From assembly GCF_000346465.2 (NCBI RefSeq), contig NC_034016.1, positions 3,369,391 to 3,433,390 on the forward strand: DNA of 64,000 nucleotides, written 5' to 3'. Positions 44,476-55,898 of this stretch are shown here, in pieces. Both the position numbers and the translations under genes were made by a program. The stretch's first letter is position 1, and each line of letters starts with the position of its first letter. This stretch comes from Prunus persica (lineage: Eukaryota; Streptophyta; Magnoliopsida; Rosales; Rosaceae). Below the pieces are notes generated by a model. The model worked only from the letters and a program-made list of their open reading frames with translations, ran no database searches and was not told the DNA's origin.

Positions 44476-44733
44476 TTTTTGTGTTTTCCTTAATTTCTTA
44501 ATTTTTGTTGAGTCTGTATGTGTTCATTTTTCCAACCCTCATTTTCAAACTTTTGGGACATTGTTAAAATTAGGTTTGTGTTTAGATTTCGGAAGCTTAT
44601 ATTTATATATATTTTTACCCTAAAAAAAAAACTGCATTGATTTAAATTTTTACAAATTTAAATAATTTAAAATAAAATAAAAAAGACAACAATCAACGAC
44701 ACCAGCCCCTTCTAAAGCAAAGAAATCAAAGCT

Positions 44734-45408
44734 TCATTTTTCCACAGCAGGAGACTTTAGTTTGGCCCTCTTGATACCCTCTCTTGGGTCTTCACTCATC
44801 GCTACTTGGGGCTCATCACTTGAGCCTCTAATGATCACATCATTCACTCTTGAACTCCTCTTGTGATCTCGCTTGTGCTTTCCTGGGTTCTCCAAGGCCT
44901 CCAGTTGCTTTTGCATGTCTTTAGAATAAACACTAACCATCTTTGATAGCTTTTCATTCTCTTCCTGCAATATTTGAAGTTGGTGTCGGTACTCCTCTGC
45001 TTTCCTTGCCCTATCCTTTTTCAGTCTTTTGATGTCACGCTGATATTCATTAACCAAATCCTGCTCTGCCGTCAATTGAGCTCTTAGAACTTGCACCTCA
45101 TGAGAATTCGCAATGGGGCGATGCCCTACACTTCCGATAGATGCCACACTTTGCACGCTCAGTGCCATAGCATCTCTCACTAACCGGTTGTCATCCCTCG
45201 TTCCCAGCACGCGGACATCCATGAGAGTCACCAAACTCCTCGCAACTCCAATTGCAACTTCGTTGTCAAGGAGTAACTAATCATTAACTGTCACTGGACC
45301 TCGTGAGGAACCAAAGTAGGGCATCCAGACAAGTGCAGCTTCTTGCCACCATGTGTGTATGGGCGGAGCTAGGTTGAGATCAAGAGAACATGGGAAGGAA
45401 GACGACAT
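44734..45408 (-). pseudogene. Coiled-coil protein pseudogene, paralogue of 53443-53994
   Basis: From ATG 45408 the minus frame reads MSSSFPCSLDLNLAPP through GPVTVND, then one TAG (45279-45277). It continues in the same frame as LLLDNEVAIGVARSLVTLMD to a stop at 44734, 225 codons in all. Compared with 53443-53994 it shares the block VND..D..V.VAR...T.MD, the DAMALSVQSVASI segment (DSMAFSIQSAVSV there), and then a long heptad-like coiled coil (QLTAEQDLVNEYQRDIKRLK). The stop sits where the paralogue has Ser. The C-terminus is basic and differs. Function unknown. A single nonsense codon is the only visible lesion, though a start at the downstream in-frame region is possible. Confidence 0.65.
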
Positions 45409-45751
45409 TTTCTTTCTGCTTTCTTTTTCTTTCTTTTTCTCTTTTCTCTCTTCTGTATTTCTCTTCTTTCCTCTCTCTTTTCTTCTTTCTTTTCTCTTTT
45501 CTGCATGGTTGTAATTTCTCCCTTCATTTCCTTTTATAGACGTCAATTATGACAAACCCTAGCCATTGCAGCTTCTACGTTTTTTTCAAAAAAAATTTCC
45601 CGCGTTCCTCGAGCTCCACAAACTTCTGGCTTTCCACCGTCCCCAAATGCTTTGTTGCGACGTGACCCTTCTAAACAAACGCGTTCAGCAAAGTCTTCAC
45701 GGCTTTCCATGACGCCTGTAATTTCCGCTTGTGGATCTGCAGCGCCTCTAT
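45409..45751. other. Upstream region of the coiled-coil pseudogene
   Basis: Minus-strand leader of the pseudogene: 45420-45500 is TTTCTTTT-rich, that is purine-rich on the transcribed strand. Frames here are low-complexity. It ends at the CACTA left terminus. Confidence 0.4.
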
Positions 45752-46049
45752 CACTATGCAAAAATTGACCATGAACTTCGAAGAATCCCCGTTGCTAAAG
45801 GTATCCAAGAACCGAAGTATTGAGAATCGATGCATATGATATAGTTATACGCTTCGAACATTTCCCGTCGCTAAAGATGATTTACGACTTCACTCTTCAC
45901 TTAATCGCCAATGCGTGAGTTGTAACCATATGCCAAAAGAGCGTTGACCTCCGATGCCTAAACCTTTAATAGCATCAGGAAATATATCAGCACTGATGCT
46001 AAATACTCATTATAGCATCAATGGTTTTCTTTATACTGAAGCGTGTGCT

Positions 46050-48300
46050 GACTTACCAGTTCATAAAAAATACCACTGCTGTTGCAAATTATGATTTACG
46101 CATTCATTTTTTGTGCTTATGCTGAAATGAAAAGCCAACAAATAGTTTGACTTTCTACAAATATTATTGACCCTTGGGATTTTAGGCTGCAGTTCCCAGA
46201 GTGCTGATGTTGTTTTTAATTTTTAACTTCAGTTGTTATAGCAAAACTGAGGTGGTTATACACAATAGACATCGTTGTTACTAATAAAGTGTAAGCAATT
46301 TCCATGTTTCACATCATATTTCACTTAGTTTCTATCTCAAAATAAGAGGCATCTCATCCATTTCATATGTATTGTCATTGCAACATAAAAAAACATTCCT
46401 ATATATGCAAACTTATGAGTTCTGCTAGTAAACCAAAATCCATACAAAAATAAGCAAAATACTACCAAAACAAGGAGAATGTTCAAACTCATATCCACTC
46501 TAGCACTTGACTTGCCCATTCATCTCGAACCTCGTCCAATTCCATTTGGATGTAAAATGCCTTCTTTTTCCCACTTCTCGCATGCTGAAATTAAATGAAA
46601 AGACCATATAAGATCAAGAAAAACTATATAGAAATCTTTAACAAGAAGCTAAAGAAAAATTATATAAAATCTTTAACAAGAAGCTATGCACAATCTTTAA
46701 CAAGAAGCTAAAGAAAAACAAAAATACCAATGAAACACTCAGAAAAGGCAAGTTTCTGTTAAAATTAAAATTGAACAAACTAGCTCATCAGAAAATTTTG
46801 ATATCCATTCACCTCCTTCCGATTTATTACTACTAATAAGGGTAACCAGCTCCATCATTACAAATTATTAGCTAAACGAAGGGGAACCACCAACAGTCCT
46901 AAATTGTCAAAAGATAGATGGGTTAATTACAAAACAAAATTTCGAAAAATAAATCCAAAGCATTCCCAACCTGCCAGTACAACAGTAGCTTAGTTAAGCA
47001 AATCTGAGTATAAAAGGTGAAGAGGAATGCATCTAACCATGAGAAGCTGAATAAGGTATAGTGTACTTTATTTGTACTATATGTTCTTGCTCAAGCTTCA
47101 AAACTCTAACATACCTACCATCATACATTTGTCCAATACATAAACTTGCTTGAAACGAACGAACCACATTTCGATTCATCTACTTAATTCCCAACATTGG
47201 AAGCTGAAACAAACTTACATGTAGAGACTATGTTGCATGACAGTGAAAGAAGTAATATCTTCTTCAAAAGCATGCACATCAGCCTACAGGTTCTTTTCTA
47301 TATCCCAAATCTAAGGACAACAACATTCCTTTTGTTAAAAACTAAGCCATGCACTCATCAAAAATTGGGAAAATCTGAGAGATTATAAGCATAGTGGATC
47401 AAACTTGCCTCAATATGGTTCTTGGAATTCACATTTACAAGCATGCCTTGGTTCTCCACAAACTGAACACAAATATCACCAAATAATATTAAATGAAAAT
47501 TACCACACAAACAAAAACAGCTGGAAATTGAAGAAAGTATACATGATATTTTATACAAAACCTGTAAAAACTTGCTTGGTACTGCAGAGCTTGAGTGTTA
47601 TCTTTGCCAAATAATTTAATTCTGCCATCCCTGAGAGTGATAGATAAAAATGAACACTAAAAGCCTTCTAGTATGTGAGACCTATGAAACAATCCCTGAG
47701 AGTGATATACAAATGAACACTAAATTCTGCCTTCTCTGGCTTTGGATAAGTTTCTGTATCCAACCAACTTCACATTGACATTCTCACTCACACAATATAT
47801 GATTCCTGCATTTCCATCAATAATTATAATAAATAAATAAAAGAGATAGATAGAGAGAGTAACTTTGATTTGCTCCAGATTAAGAAGAAAAAAAAAAAAC
47901 TGAATCAGAGAGAGAGATAGAGAGAGTTAGAGATTAATAATTAACAATTAAGAAGACGATAAAGGGGATATACAGATCAATAGAGAGAGAGAGACGAACA
48001 AGGGCGTCACATTCACTGGCTGGTTACTTGGCCATACAGATCATCGTTCTAACCTTATATGTAAGTTGGCTTGACCATAGACACAAGACAGATATGTAGC
48101 TTACGATGACACAAATTCTAAGCTCACAACAATTAAGCACATACATGAAATATTATAAAATCGAACTCTAAATGAATGTATAGTCTTGCTGCTAAGATTG
48201 AAATGTACAGTCTCATAACGGATAGCAAACAGCAGCAAATATTTAATCTGGTTCTACCATAATGGTTAACAGTATCGGCATTTTTCTTTTCTTGAAAGCA
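46050..48300. other. CACTA interior without recognised gene
   Basis: AT-rich, with GA runs near 47850 and 47900-47990 and two nearby copies of ATCCCTGAGAGTGATA (47629, 47691). A short frame with one hydrophobic segment lies at 46519-46337, but nothing supports expression. Possibly more captured intron or UTR sequence. Confidence 0.4.
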
Positions 48301-48308
48301 TTGCTTAC

Positions 48309-48460
48309 CTTGTTGGTATAAATAGTCCAATTGGTAATCAGTTCTGAAACCATTGCTCCAAGAAGCCCAAAAAGAGCACCGGAGGCACCAACAGAGATGT
48401 TCTTTTGAATGAAAAAGGGATGAAAGTATGCTCCCTCCAAATCCAAACAACAAGTATATA
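48309..48460 (-). pseudogene. Captured rhomboid protease exon fragment
   Basis: The minus strand reads [12 protein letters not shown] then, after a one-base frameshift, [20 protein letters not shown] and [14 protein letters not shown]. It ends at a consensus splice donor (AAG|GTAAGC, 48309/48308). GASG holds the catalytic serine of rhomboid (S54) proteases, and [10 protein letters not shown] is typical of plant RBL proteins. The neighbouring exons with the catalytic His are absent. The fragment lies inside the CACTA element, so it is most simply a captured gene piece. It cannot make a protease. Confidence 0.8.
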
Positions 48461-48539
48461 ATTGGATTTTAAATTAATAACCAAAAACAGAGAAACAAGT
48501 GCAACTAAATAATGAAATACAAGTCTCATATAACAAGAG

Positions 48540-50276
48540 AAGTCACATGAAAGTTTATGTGAAAAGGGTATAAGAGCACAATTGGATTTTTTTTACTCTA
48601 CTCTGTTAATAGGATTAAAATTTAAGAGTGCTGCTAAACGAACCCTAAAATTAACTGAGTACACCCTACTATAAAAGTATATATTGAATTACTGATTTAC
48701 CCTAATATAAAATGACCAAAAAGGATATATGGAATTGTGTAACAAATATAATTTTAATAAGTACACCCTACTAACCATATTCAACCCTAATCAAGAGATT
48801 GCTTGTCCTATTGTGTTTTTAACGAAAGATGTGGTGATTGCAAGAAATTGGAATTGCAAAAAAGTGTCAACAGTTTTAGTAGAAGCATAAATCCATATGA
48901 AAAGTCAAAGATTTATAAACACTATTAAAAAAATAAAGCTGAAAATCAACTATAAAATAATGCTACAAGTATTAGGGTGTATCATAGGTTTTTTTGGTAG
49001 TTTTATAGGTACTTAGTTAATTTTACATTTTAATTAAAATATTAGGGTGTACTTAGATCATAGGGTGTACTCAGTTAATTTTAGGATTCGTTTAGCAGCA
49101 CTCAAATTTAATTACATGAGGATAAATAGAGATTGACAAAGATATCAATTGGCCAGTAATCAGATGTACGTTTAAATGATTTCACCAAGCTGACAGGAAA
49201 AACATAATAAAAATAATAAGTCACCTGCAGCTAAATTATAACAAGTCCACTGCCAGATGAAAATACATCAAATATAAAAATCCAACTTCAATAAATTTTT
49301 TACCCTTTCGATTCCACTTTGGAATTTGACTCAAAATAGTAAAGGGATAAATATAGGCATGTGAATTAAATGGCTTAATATATTAAATAGACAAAATATG
49401 GTTGCACATACCACACAAAGCAGTAGATAAAAAATTTGCAATAATTAGTACAAGAATCAAACAGTCAGAGAGCATAAGCTCACCAATAAGACTAAAGAAA
49501 AAGGCAGCATGAAGATGAAAACCAAGCAGCCAGAGATCCAAGAATTCTTACCTGAGGAGTTCATGGTCTCAAAAGTTGCTTTTAGAATAGGATCTCACTA
49601 GCTCAAGGTCGTTTCTCAAAATCGAAACATCTGCAACACCAATTAGGAAGTTAGGCATCAAGCTTTTGGGAATCACAACCCAAAATCGAAATCACATCAA
49701 GCTCATCACATAATTTTAGCATAATTTCATAGCTATCACACCCCTTACACCCCTCCGTCTCTCAATTTTAGAAACCCTAACCCACCCATCCATCTATCAG
49801 TTTTCGAAACCCCAACCTATACATTGCTACGATTTGAAAACTTTTGCTAAAACTGAAATCAAACTCAGATTCCTAAAAGGAAACAAGATCAAAAGCAAAA
49901 GAATAAATGATAACCACAATGAAAAAGAGCGACTGAGAACATACCAGATGGAGGAGATAGGAGAGAGAGAAGATAGAGTTTGGAGTTCGATTGCAATTGA
50001 GGGCATGTAGGGTAAATTTTTTGTAAGGGAGACTGAAATTTTTGGGGGAAAGTCTGAAATTTTTTGAGGGAAAGTCTGAAATTTGTGAGGGAGCAGAGTA
50101 GGTATCGCAAGAGAGAAGAGAGAGAGGGATGAAAGAGTTTTAAGTTTTGGCAAAAAAATACCAGAGGGAATCTGAAATATTTGCGAGGGAGTGAAAATTT
50201 TTTGTCACAAAAATCACTGTAGCGGTCAACCATGGTTTTGGCATGGGTGCTAAAATGTTCCACTTAAAACAAATTT
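48540..50276. other. CACTA interior left of the Copia; possible captured 5' UTR
   Basis: No supported ORF. Phrases CCTAAAATTAACTGAGTACACCC (48647, first 20 bases quoted in shorter form: CCTAAAATTAACTGAGTACA) and TTAGGGTGTACT recur in opposite orientation near 49040-49090, bounding 48640-49100 like a small inverted-repeat element. On the minus strand, 50100-49950 is CT-rich with a splice donor-like CTG|GTATG and 49632-49560 resembles a short exon (ATG at 49564). This could be a captured leader. Confidence 0.35.
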
Positions 50277-50281
50277 CTTGA

Positions 50282-50683
50282 TGTTATAAAATAACCTGGG
50301 ATATGTGCGATAATTCAGAGCTGCACGTAAAGTAGATGAGACACAGCATTTAACGAGGTTCGGCTATGCCTACGTCCTCGGAGAGCAGCAGCAGTAACTT
50401 TTCCACTATGTAAAATAATAAGGCTACAAGTTTAGTGTTTACAATATATGTGGCTCACTGAATTTTCTCTCTAGGAGAATTTCTCTCTGCTCTCTCTTTC
50501 CTCTTTCTTCCTTCTCTTTTTTCTTCTCTTTTTTCTTCTCATTTCTCTTCTTATTTATAGGCTGAAATAATCACTATTCATCACTGTTCACCCGTGACAG
50601 ACAAACTCTATCAAAGCCGCCAAATGAACAGTAATGAATAGTTAGTGGGCTCCACATGTTTATTCTTTTATTCTTTTACAACA
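50282..50683 (-). repeat. 3' LTR of the Copia-type element
   Basis: 402 bp, TGTTATAAAATAACC...TTTTACAACA on plus. It contains a CT-rich block (50470-50550) followed by CTTATTTATAGG. Confidence 0.95.
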
Positions 50684-50847
50684 CTCCCCCTTGGAGACCA
50701 CTAATGATATGTCGGTTGTATCATTAAAGACTTGCTTGGAGAAAACCTAGTAAGGTAGAGAACTGATGGAAAGAAGAGTACAACAATCTGTATAGCATAC
50801 TTCTGGATGCTCCCCCTGATTAATATCTCCCCCTGATGTCTTCATGA

Positions 50848-51290
50848 CTATCTTTTGGATTGAGAATCTTTCGGAGTGAGTGGATGATGTAGCCACCAAC
50901 AATTCATATAGTAAATATATTTCCAGTGAGCTATATGTAAATCATAGAAATTTGCAGAGTCCGCATATCTAATAACGCTTGGGCTATTTATAAGTTCACT
51001 TGAAAGAATATGCCCATACATGGTGTTATGCGGAAATAGCATCAAATATACCTCACATCATCCCAAAATGATGGTGATGAAGTTGAGCCTTATCTGGAAA
51101 ATATGATGTCCGGTCCAACATACTTCCGGAAAATCCTTAAAGTGCCCAACAGATAATCCTCATAAAAATGCTTCAATACTTTCTTAGTATAAGCAAGTAT
51201 CTCGTTGGCATAATGCTCGATCTTGAAGTCGAGACAAATATTTCTGGAATTCTTGAGAAGCTTTAATGTGTTGCAAACACATTATAATCA
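50848..51290 (-). pseudogene. Copia reverse transcriptase/RNase H relic
   Basis: On the minus strand CLDFKIEHYANEILAYTKKV followed by LKHFYEDY (about 51238-51150) resembles the Copia RT end (CLGLQIEH..GI...YT.KVLKRF.MD). SPSVIRYADSANFYDLHIAH (about 50975-50915) resembles the RNase H start (LIGYADAGYLSDPHKA). Stops separate them. It confirms the Copia affiliation and minus orientation and shows loss of the polymerase. Confidence 0.55.
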
Positions 51291-51945
51291 ATATACTCCC
51301 TGAGGCAATTTATGTACATTAACATTGAGTACAGATTTTGTGCTTCAGGCACATGTCCACAGACTTGCTTCATGCAATTTCAATCCTTTCAAGGATTTTG
51401 TTTAAAGGCATTAAACTCTATGACACATTATATAGCTTTAACCCAGCTATTTATACATCTTTAGGGAATCACTTCAGGTGATATGCTCTGTGCAATTAAT
51501 AACCCTTTTTATTCCGAACACTCAAGTATAACTTTTAATATTAACATCTTTTAGGGTTCGTACTGTGGGTTTGTTCTTTCACGTTTATTCTCATCTATAA
51601 TGGAATTGCCTCATTCCATTTTGGCCAATGATATTGTCGACATTTAATAATTGAACGTGGTTCCAATCAACACAGCCCATTGATGATTTGAGTAGCTACT
51701 CCAAAATCAAAAATTTGTCATTCATCAATTTATGATCCCACCATTCTCATGTGCATGCGTATGCATCAATTATAAGCATTTCTTTGCTTTTGGGTACCCA
51801 AGCCACTGCAGGGGCCTTTTATTATGTGAGAATGTAGATTATAACCTCCAATGGAGCGTTATTTTATAGCAGGCGTGGATAATCTCCATTTAGGGAGTTG
51901 GAACATTTAGAACCCATATATCTGTCATGCTGCAGGCATGCCACA

Positions 51946-52251
51946 GATTAATACATACATGTCAATTAATTTATGGGACTTTAACCCATATAATTTGCTA
52001 CACATTAGGCGTGCATAATATCAATATTGACATGTCAAAGGATTGTCCTTTCGGGACTTCAATCCACATCATTTGCTACACAACAGGCGATTAATACATA
52101 CATGTCAATTAATTTATGGGACTTTAACCCATATTATGGGACTTTAACCCATATAATTTGCTACGCATTGGGCGTGCATAATATCAATATTGACATGTCA
52201 AAGGATTGTCCTTTCGGGACTTCAATCCACATCATTTGCTACGCAACAGGC
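51946..52251. repeat. Tandem repeat, 143-bp unit, two copies
   Basis: GATTAATACATACATGTCAA starts at 51946 and again at 52089. The second copy contains an extra 20-bp tandem duplication of TTATGGGACTTTAACCCATA. Frames at 52027-52462 are repeat artefacts. Confidence 0.9.
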
Positions 52252-53442
52252 GTGCATCATATTGATCACTGCTATACCCATATTCTGTTCTTATGAGACT
52301 TTAATCTGTGCAGTGTATTATCAATGTATCCAACTTGCAATCTGTAAAATTTGCGTTAATAATTCATGGATACATACAAGCCATTCTTTTGGAATGGACT
52401 TATCTCCCAATTTGGTTACCTTTCAAGATAAAATATCAAATAGGTATATAAGCATAAAATAACACAAGAATTGCTTACATCCTTAGGTGGGAGAAACTTT
52501 TCTCAAGTATCATTCAAGCTCATATCGGCCCAGTAAATATAAAGTATCGCTTGATGATCTTGTTATATCCTGCAAGAGCAAAAATCACAATTCTTTTCTC
52601 TGTCAAAAACAAATAACTCTCAGAGTTAGGATCACTGCATGGATTCATTCTTCAAATGTTCATTCTAAAGAAATAAAATCTCTTATGAACAGAGAGTTAT
52701 AAAAAGAGAAAAAAAATGCAAAAAGATTGTGATATTGATTGCAAGGTAAGGTAAACAATCAAGGAAGGAAGCTGGTGGGAGCAAACAACAAGCTCTCATT
52801 TCTCCTAGTCTAGAAAGACCTCAGGAGATTGGAGCATAAGGTCACCTTCACAGTTCCCTAATGTAGCGGAAACATGATTAGGGATAGTCTTGCTTCCTGA
52901 ATGTATGATCAGAGATAGTCTTGCTTCTCGGGCATATTGAGTACTTACTGATAAGAAAAACAAGTAGATATCGCATCACTAGGTATGGAATAAACTGGAT
53001 GTCTTCTGCAAAGAAAATTTCGTTAGTAACACATTTATACACAAATACAATGAATAGGTAGAACCGGTGAATTTCAAATTAACCATAGGAAAATTGCGAG
53101 ATTCTCGGGATGCTGTTGAAAAAGTGCGAGATTCTCGGGATGCTTTTGAAAAAGTAGCTCAGTGAAATCCGTAAAGCAAGATCGGCTTTGAAAATAATGC
53201 TTGAAAACGCCGAAAGTGCCGACAGGCATTATTAGAGGCCACGTGAAGTTTTGGACTCTAGGAAAGAAAAAGATAATATGGGGATTCGAGAAGATATTGG
53301 GGTCCTGAAAAACAGTAGCCATATTTCCTCCTATAGATATGGCCTTTGTAAAACTTGATTGGAGCAACTGCGTTTCAACTCAAATTTCTTCATTTTCTGA
53401 AACTTTAGTTTTCCTAAGACTTTCTTCGAAACCTTCTAAAAA

Positions 53443-53994
53443 ATGGCTTCCTCTTCTTCCTGCCCAAATTATTTCAATTTAAATGATGCTCCAACAGCAA
53501 ACAGTGACGCCAAAGTTTGGCGTCCATCCTTTGTATCCCAAAATCGTCATCTCACAGTTAATGATTCTGTGATGATGAATGATGCTACTGCTGTCATAGT
53601 AGCTAGGAATTTCATTACTCCAATGGATGAAATGCTGTTAACAGGGAGGTCTGAGGAAGAGGCTATTGATGACTCAATGGCTTTTAGCATTCAGAGTGCT
53701 GTTTCTGTTTCTAACATGGCTGATCGTTTGCGTGTTAGAGCAAACGAGGTTGAGAAGCTGACAACTGAAAATTCGTCTCTCCAAAGAATGCTTCATGAGT
53801 CTCAACAGGAGGTTGAGAAACTTAAAGGAGAGAATAATTCCTTGTTGAAACTGGTGAGTTCATACTCAGTTGATACACTGAGAAGGCTAGACATGCTGCA
53901 GGTCTCCAATGAAAGAATTTTGGGAGACCACGAGAAGCTCATGGCTAAGCTTAAGAGGCGCCGTCCTCTTCCTTCAGAGGCTTCCAGAACATAA
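53443..53994 (+). CDS. Intact coiled-coil protein, antisense within the Copia element
   Basis: The 183-residue ORF starts in a strong plant context (AAAAATGGC). The N-terminus is MASSSSCPNYFNLNDAPT, then VWRPSFVSQNRHLTVNDSVM. A conserved block shared with the pseudogene at 44734-45408 follows (VARNFITPMDEMLL, DDSMAFSIQSAVSVSNM). A coiled coil runs from about residues 98-165 (NEVEKLTTENSSLQRMLHES, QQEVEKLKGENNSLLKL), ending in a basic tail (KLKRRRPLP). There is no membrane segment or signal peptide. It has no recognised enzymatic domain and I do not know its function. It lies on the strand opposite to the LTR element and has its own AT-rich leader and a downstream TGTAATAATAAT possible polyadenylation context (54066). 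It may be a captured host gene or an element-encoded antisense gene. Confidence 0.7.
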   Translation: MASSSSCPNYFNLNDAPTANSDAKVWRPSFVSQNRHLTVNDSVMMNDATAVIVARNFITPMDEMLLTGRSEEEAIDDSMAFSIQSAVSVSNMADRLRVRANEVEKLTTENSSLQRMLHESQQEVEKLKGENNSLLKLVSSYSVDTLRRLDMLQVSNERILGDHEKLMAKLKRRRPLPSEASRT

Positions 53995-54179
53995 TGTAAT
54001 TTTATAGATTTTACAGGGCCTGCACCTTCATTGCAGGTGGAAAAAATCTATCTGTTGTATGTTTCTGTAATAATAATTGCGCACATTCTTAAACTTGCAC
54101 CTGTGGTTTTTACGTCTTTTCAAAATGACGGTTTGGAACCTTGTGCCTTATAGGTTCAAATAACCACATTGTCTCTCCC

Positions 54180-55270
54180 AAATTGCATGGTAGCCCGGAA
54201 CTTTTGGCCTGGGCACAAACTCAGAATTTATTTGCCCTTTTCAAATGGACATGAAATATGAATTGAGTAAAAGCCACGATAATATCGCAATATAGTAGTG
54301 AAGAGCATTAACTACTATATACCCACAACTTCAAGTTCAGGATCTCTCATATATTTGGATTCATGGGCTTCCGGCCCAGGTATAATAAAATATGTGGGGA
54401 GCCTCAATTCATTATTTGAGGTTTATATTGATATTATCCATTTCACAGTGTATTCTTAACAACCGGAATTCACAAAATATATTTCTTCCTTGAGGTGTCG
54501 ATTATAACAGAATCGAACTTTATTAAATTCATCATCTTCTTATGCCAAAGAAATATGTGGTGTACCACAATTTGCAATAATACCTCAAGGGTTGTCCATT
54601 TAATTGTTGGAACTTCAAGTTCTCAATACTCTTAAATTTTGAACTTCAGGCCAAAGTCACATATTCTCATGGTATGGACATTTTTACAATTTTCTGTACA
54701 TATTCTGGGACTTCAAGCCCTTACATAATTGTCCATATTTTGAGGAACTTCTGGCATCTCATTTAATTTCTCATCCATGAGTTTAAGGAACTGCAGGTTC
54801 CCTTTTGTATATAGTGACGGTTTATCCAAAATGGTTAATGTTTATGCATACGTCACTATTCATGTGAATAGTACTGTTCATTAAGTCATGAATACATATC
54901 TATTCATGTGTACAGTACATCTGCCAGTACAGTTATCATCCATGGCTCATATTTATGCATACGTCACTATTCATGTGAATAGTACTGTTTATCAAGTCAT
55001 GAATACATATCTATTCATGTGTACAGTACATCTGCTAGTACAGTTATCATCCATGTGTACGGCACTATGAACCAATACGGTACTATTACATCATTAAGGA
55101 ACCCCAGGTCCTTATTCACATGTCAGGGATCAAGGATCTTTAAGTCCAATCACATGTTTACAAGTATAGTACCGGAGAGACTGCCAGCTCTCATATCAAT
55201 ATCATCATCAAGGATCTTCAAGTCCTGATGTAATTGTATGATGAGGATCAAGGAACTTCTGGTCCTGATC
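54180..55270. repeat. Recurrent GGAACTTCAAGTTCC-type palindromes and 111-bp tandem repeat
   Basis: Small variable palindromes of the form GG(A/G)ACTTC-A-AG(T/C)CC occur about every 40-80 bp (54311, 54606, 54709, 54743, 54784, 55098, 55134, 55213, 55253). A 111-bp unit beginning TTTATGCATACGTCACTATT repeats at 54841 and 54952. Confidence 0.75.
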
Positions 55271-55329
55271 TGCACACTGTAAAAACTCATCATACAGCAC
55301 AATTAATCCATAAAATAAATTGCTGATAA

Positions 55330-55585
55330 ATAAATTACTGGTATGGACGATAAACCCGCACCATACTTTAAATAAATTAAATAGCTTGCTGTATGGACGT
55401 TAATCCCGCACCATATCTTAAATAAAATTAAATATGCGGTAAAGTAAACGTGCTTATATGGGCACTAATTCTGCTCCATACATTTAAATAAAAGCAAAGG
55501 CGTGGGCGATAAACCCGCACCACCCTTTTAAATAAATACTGTTGTATGGGTAATAAACCTACACCATACAGTAAATAAAAAAATG
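55330..55585. repeat. Five degenerate 50-60-bp tandem units
   Basis: Each unit has the form TATGG(A/G)CGATAAACCCGCAC, CATAC, TTTAAATAAA; they begin near 55341, 55391, 55457, 55502 and 55545. They lie just inside the 5' LTR of the minus-strand Copia element, in its leader region. Confidence 0.75.
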
Positions 55586-55898
55586 TGGGAATAAAAACCA
55601 CCACTGAACAAGATAAGGAAAGTGTTAGTATTAGTAACGGTCTCCCACTGATAATATGTTTAGTATTACCAAGGGTCCATTTTTGTTAATGGTTAGTAAT
55701 AGAAAAGCAGATAAATATAGTATATTATATTACCATCAACTTTTCATATATATATAATATATATATATATATTATACTGATATATTAGTGGAAAGCTAGA
55801 TACGTTGGCTTTTCTTCTTTACATCAACATAATGGTTAGTATTATAAATAATAGTGCAGCACAAAAATTATACCTGAGAGCTTCTCGTGCTGATAACG

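Noticed and set aside
46337..46519. 60-codon minus ORF with one hydrophobic segment, resembling a small secreted peptide
   Set aside because: Inside CACTA noncoding sequence, no relative in the window, no promoter or cleavage pattern strong enough to support it.
52027..52462. Two similar plus ORFs starting MTCQRIVLSG
   Set aside because: They are produced by the 143-bp tandem repeat.
51946..55585. Regularly spaced repeats considered as a CRISPR array
   Set aside because: Plant nuclear DNA; repeat and spacer lengths are irregular and units are degenerate.
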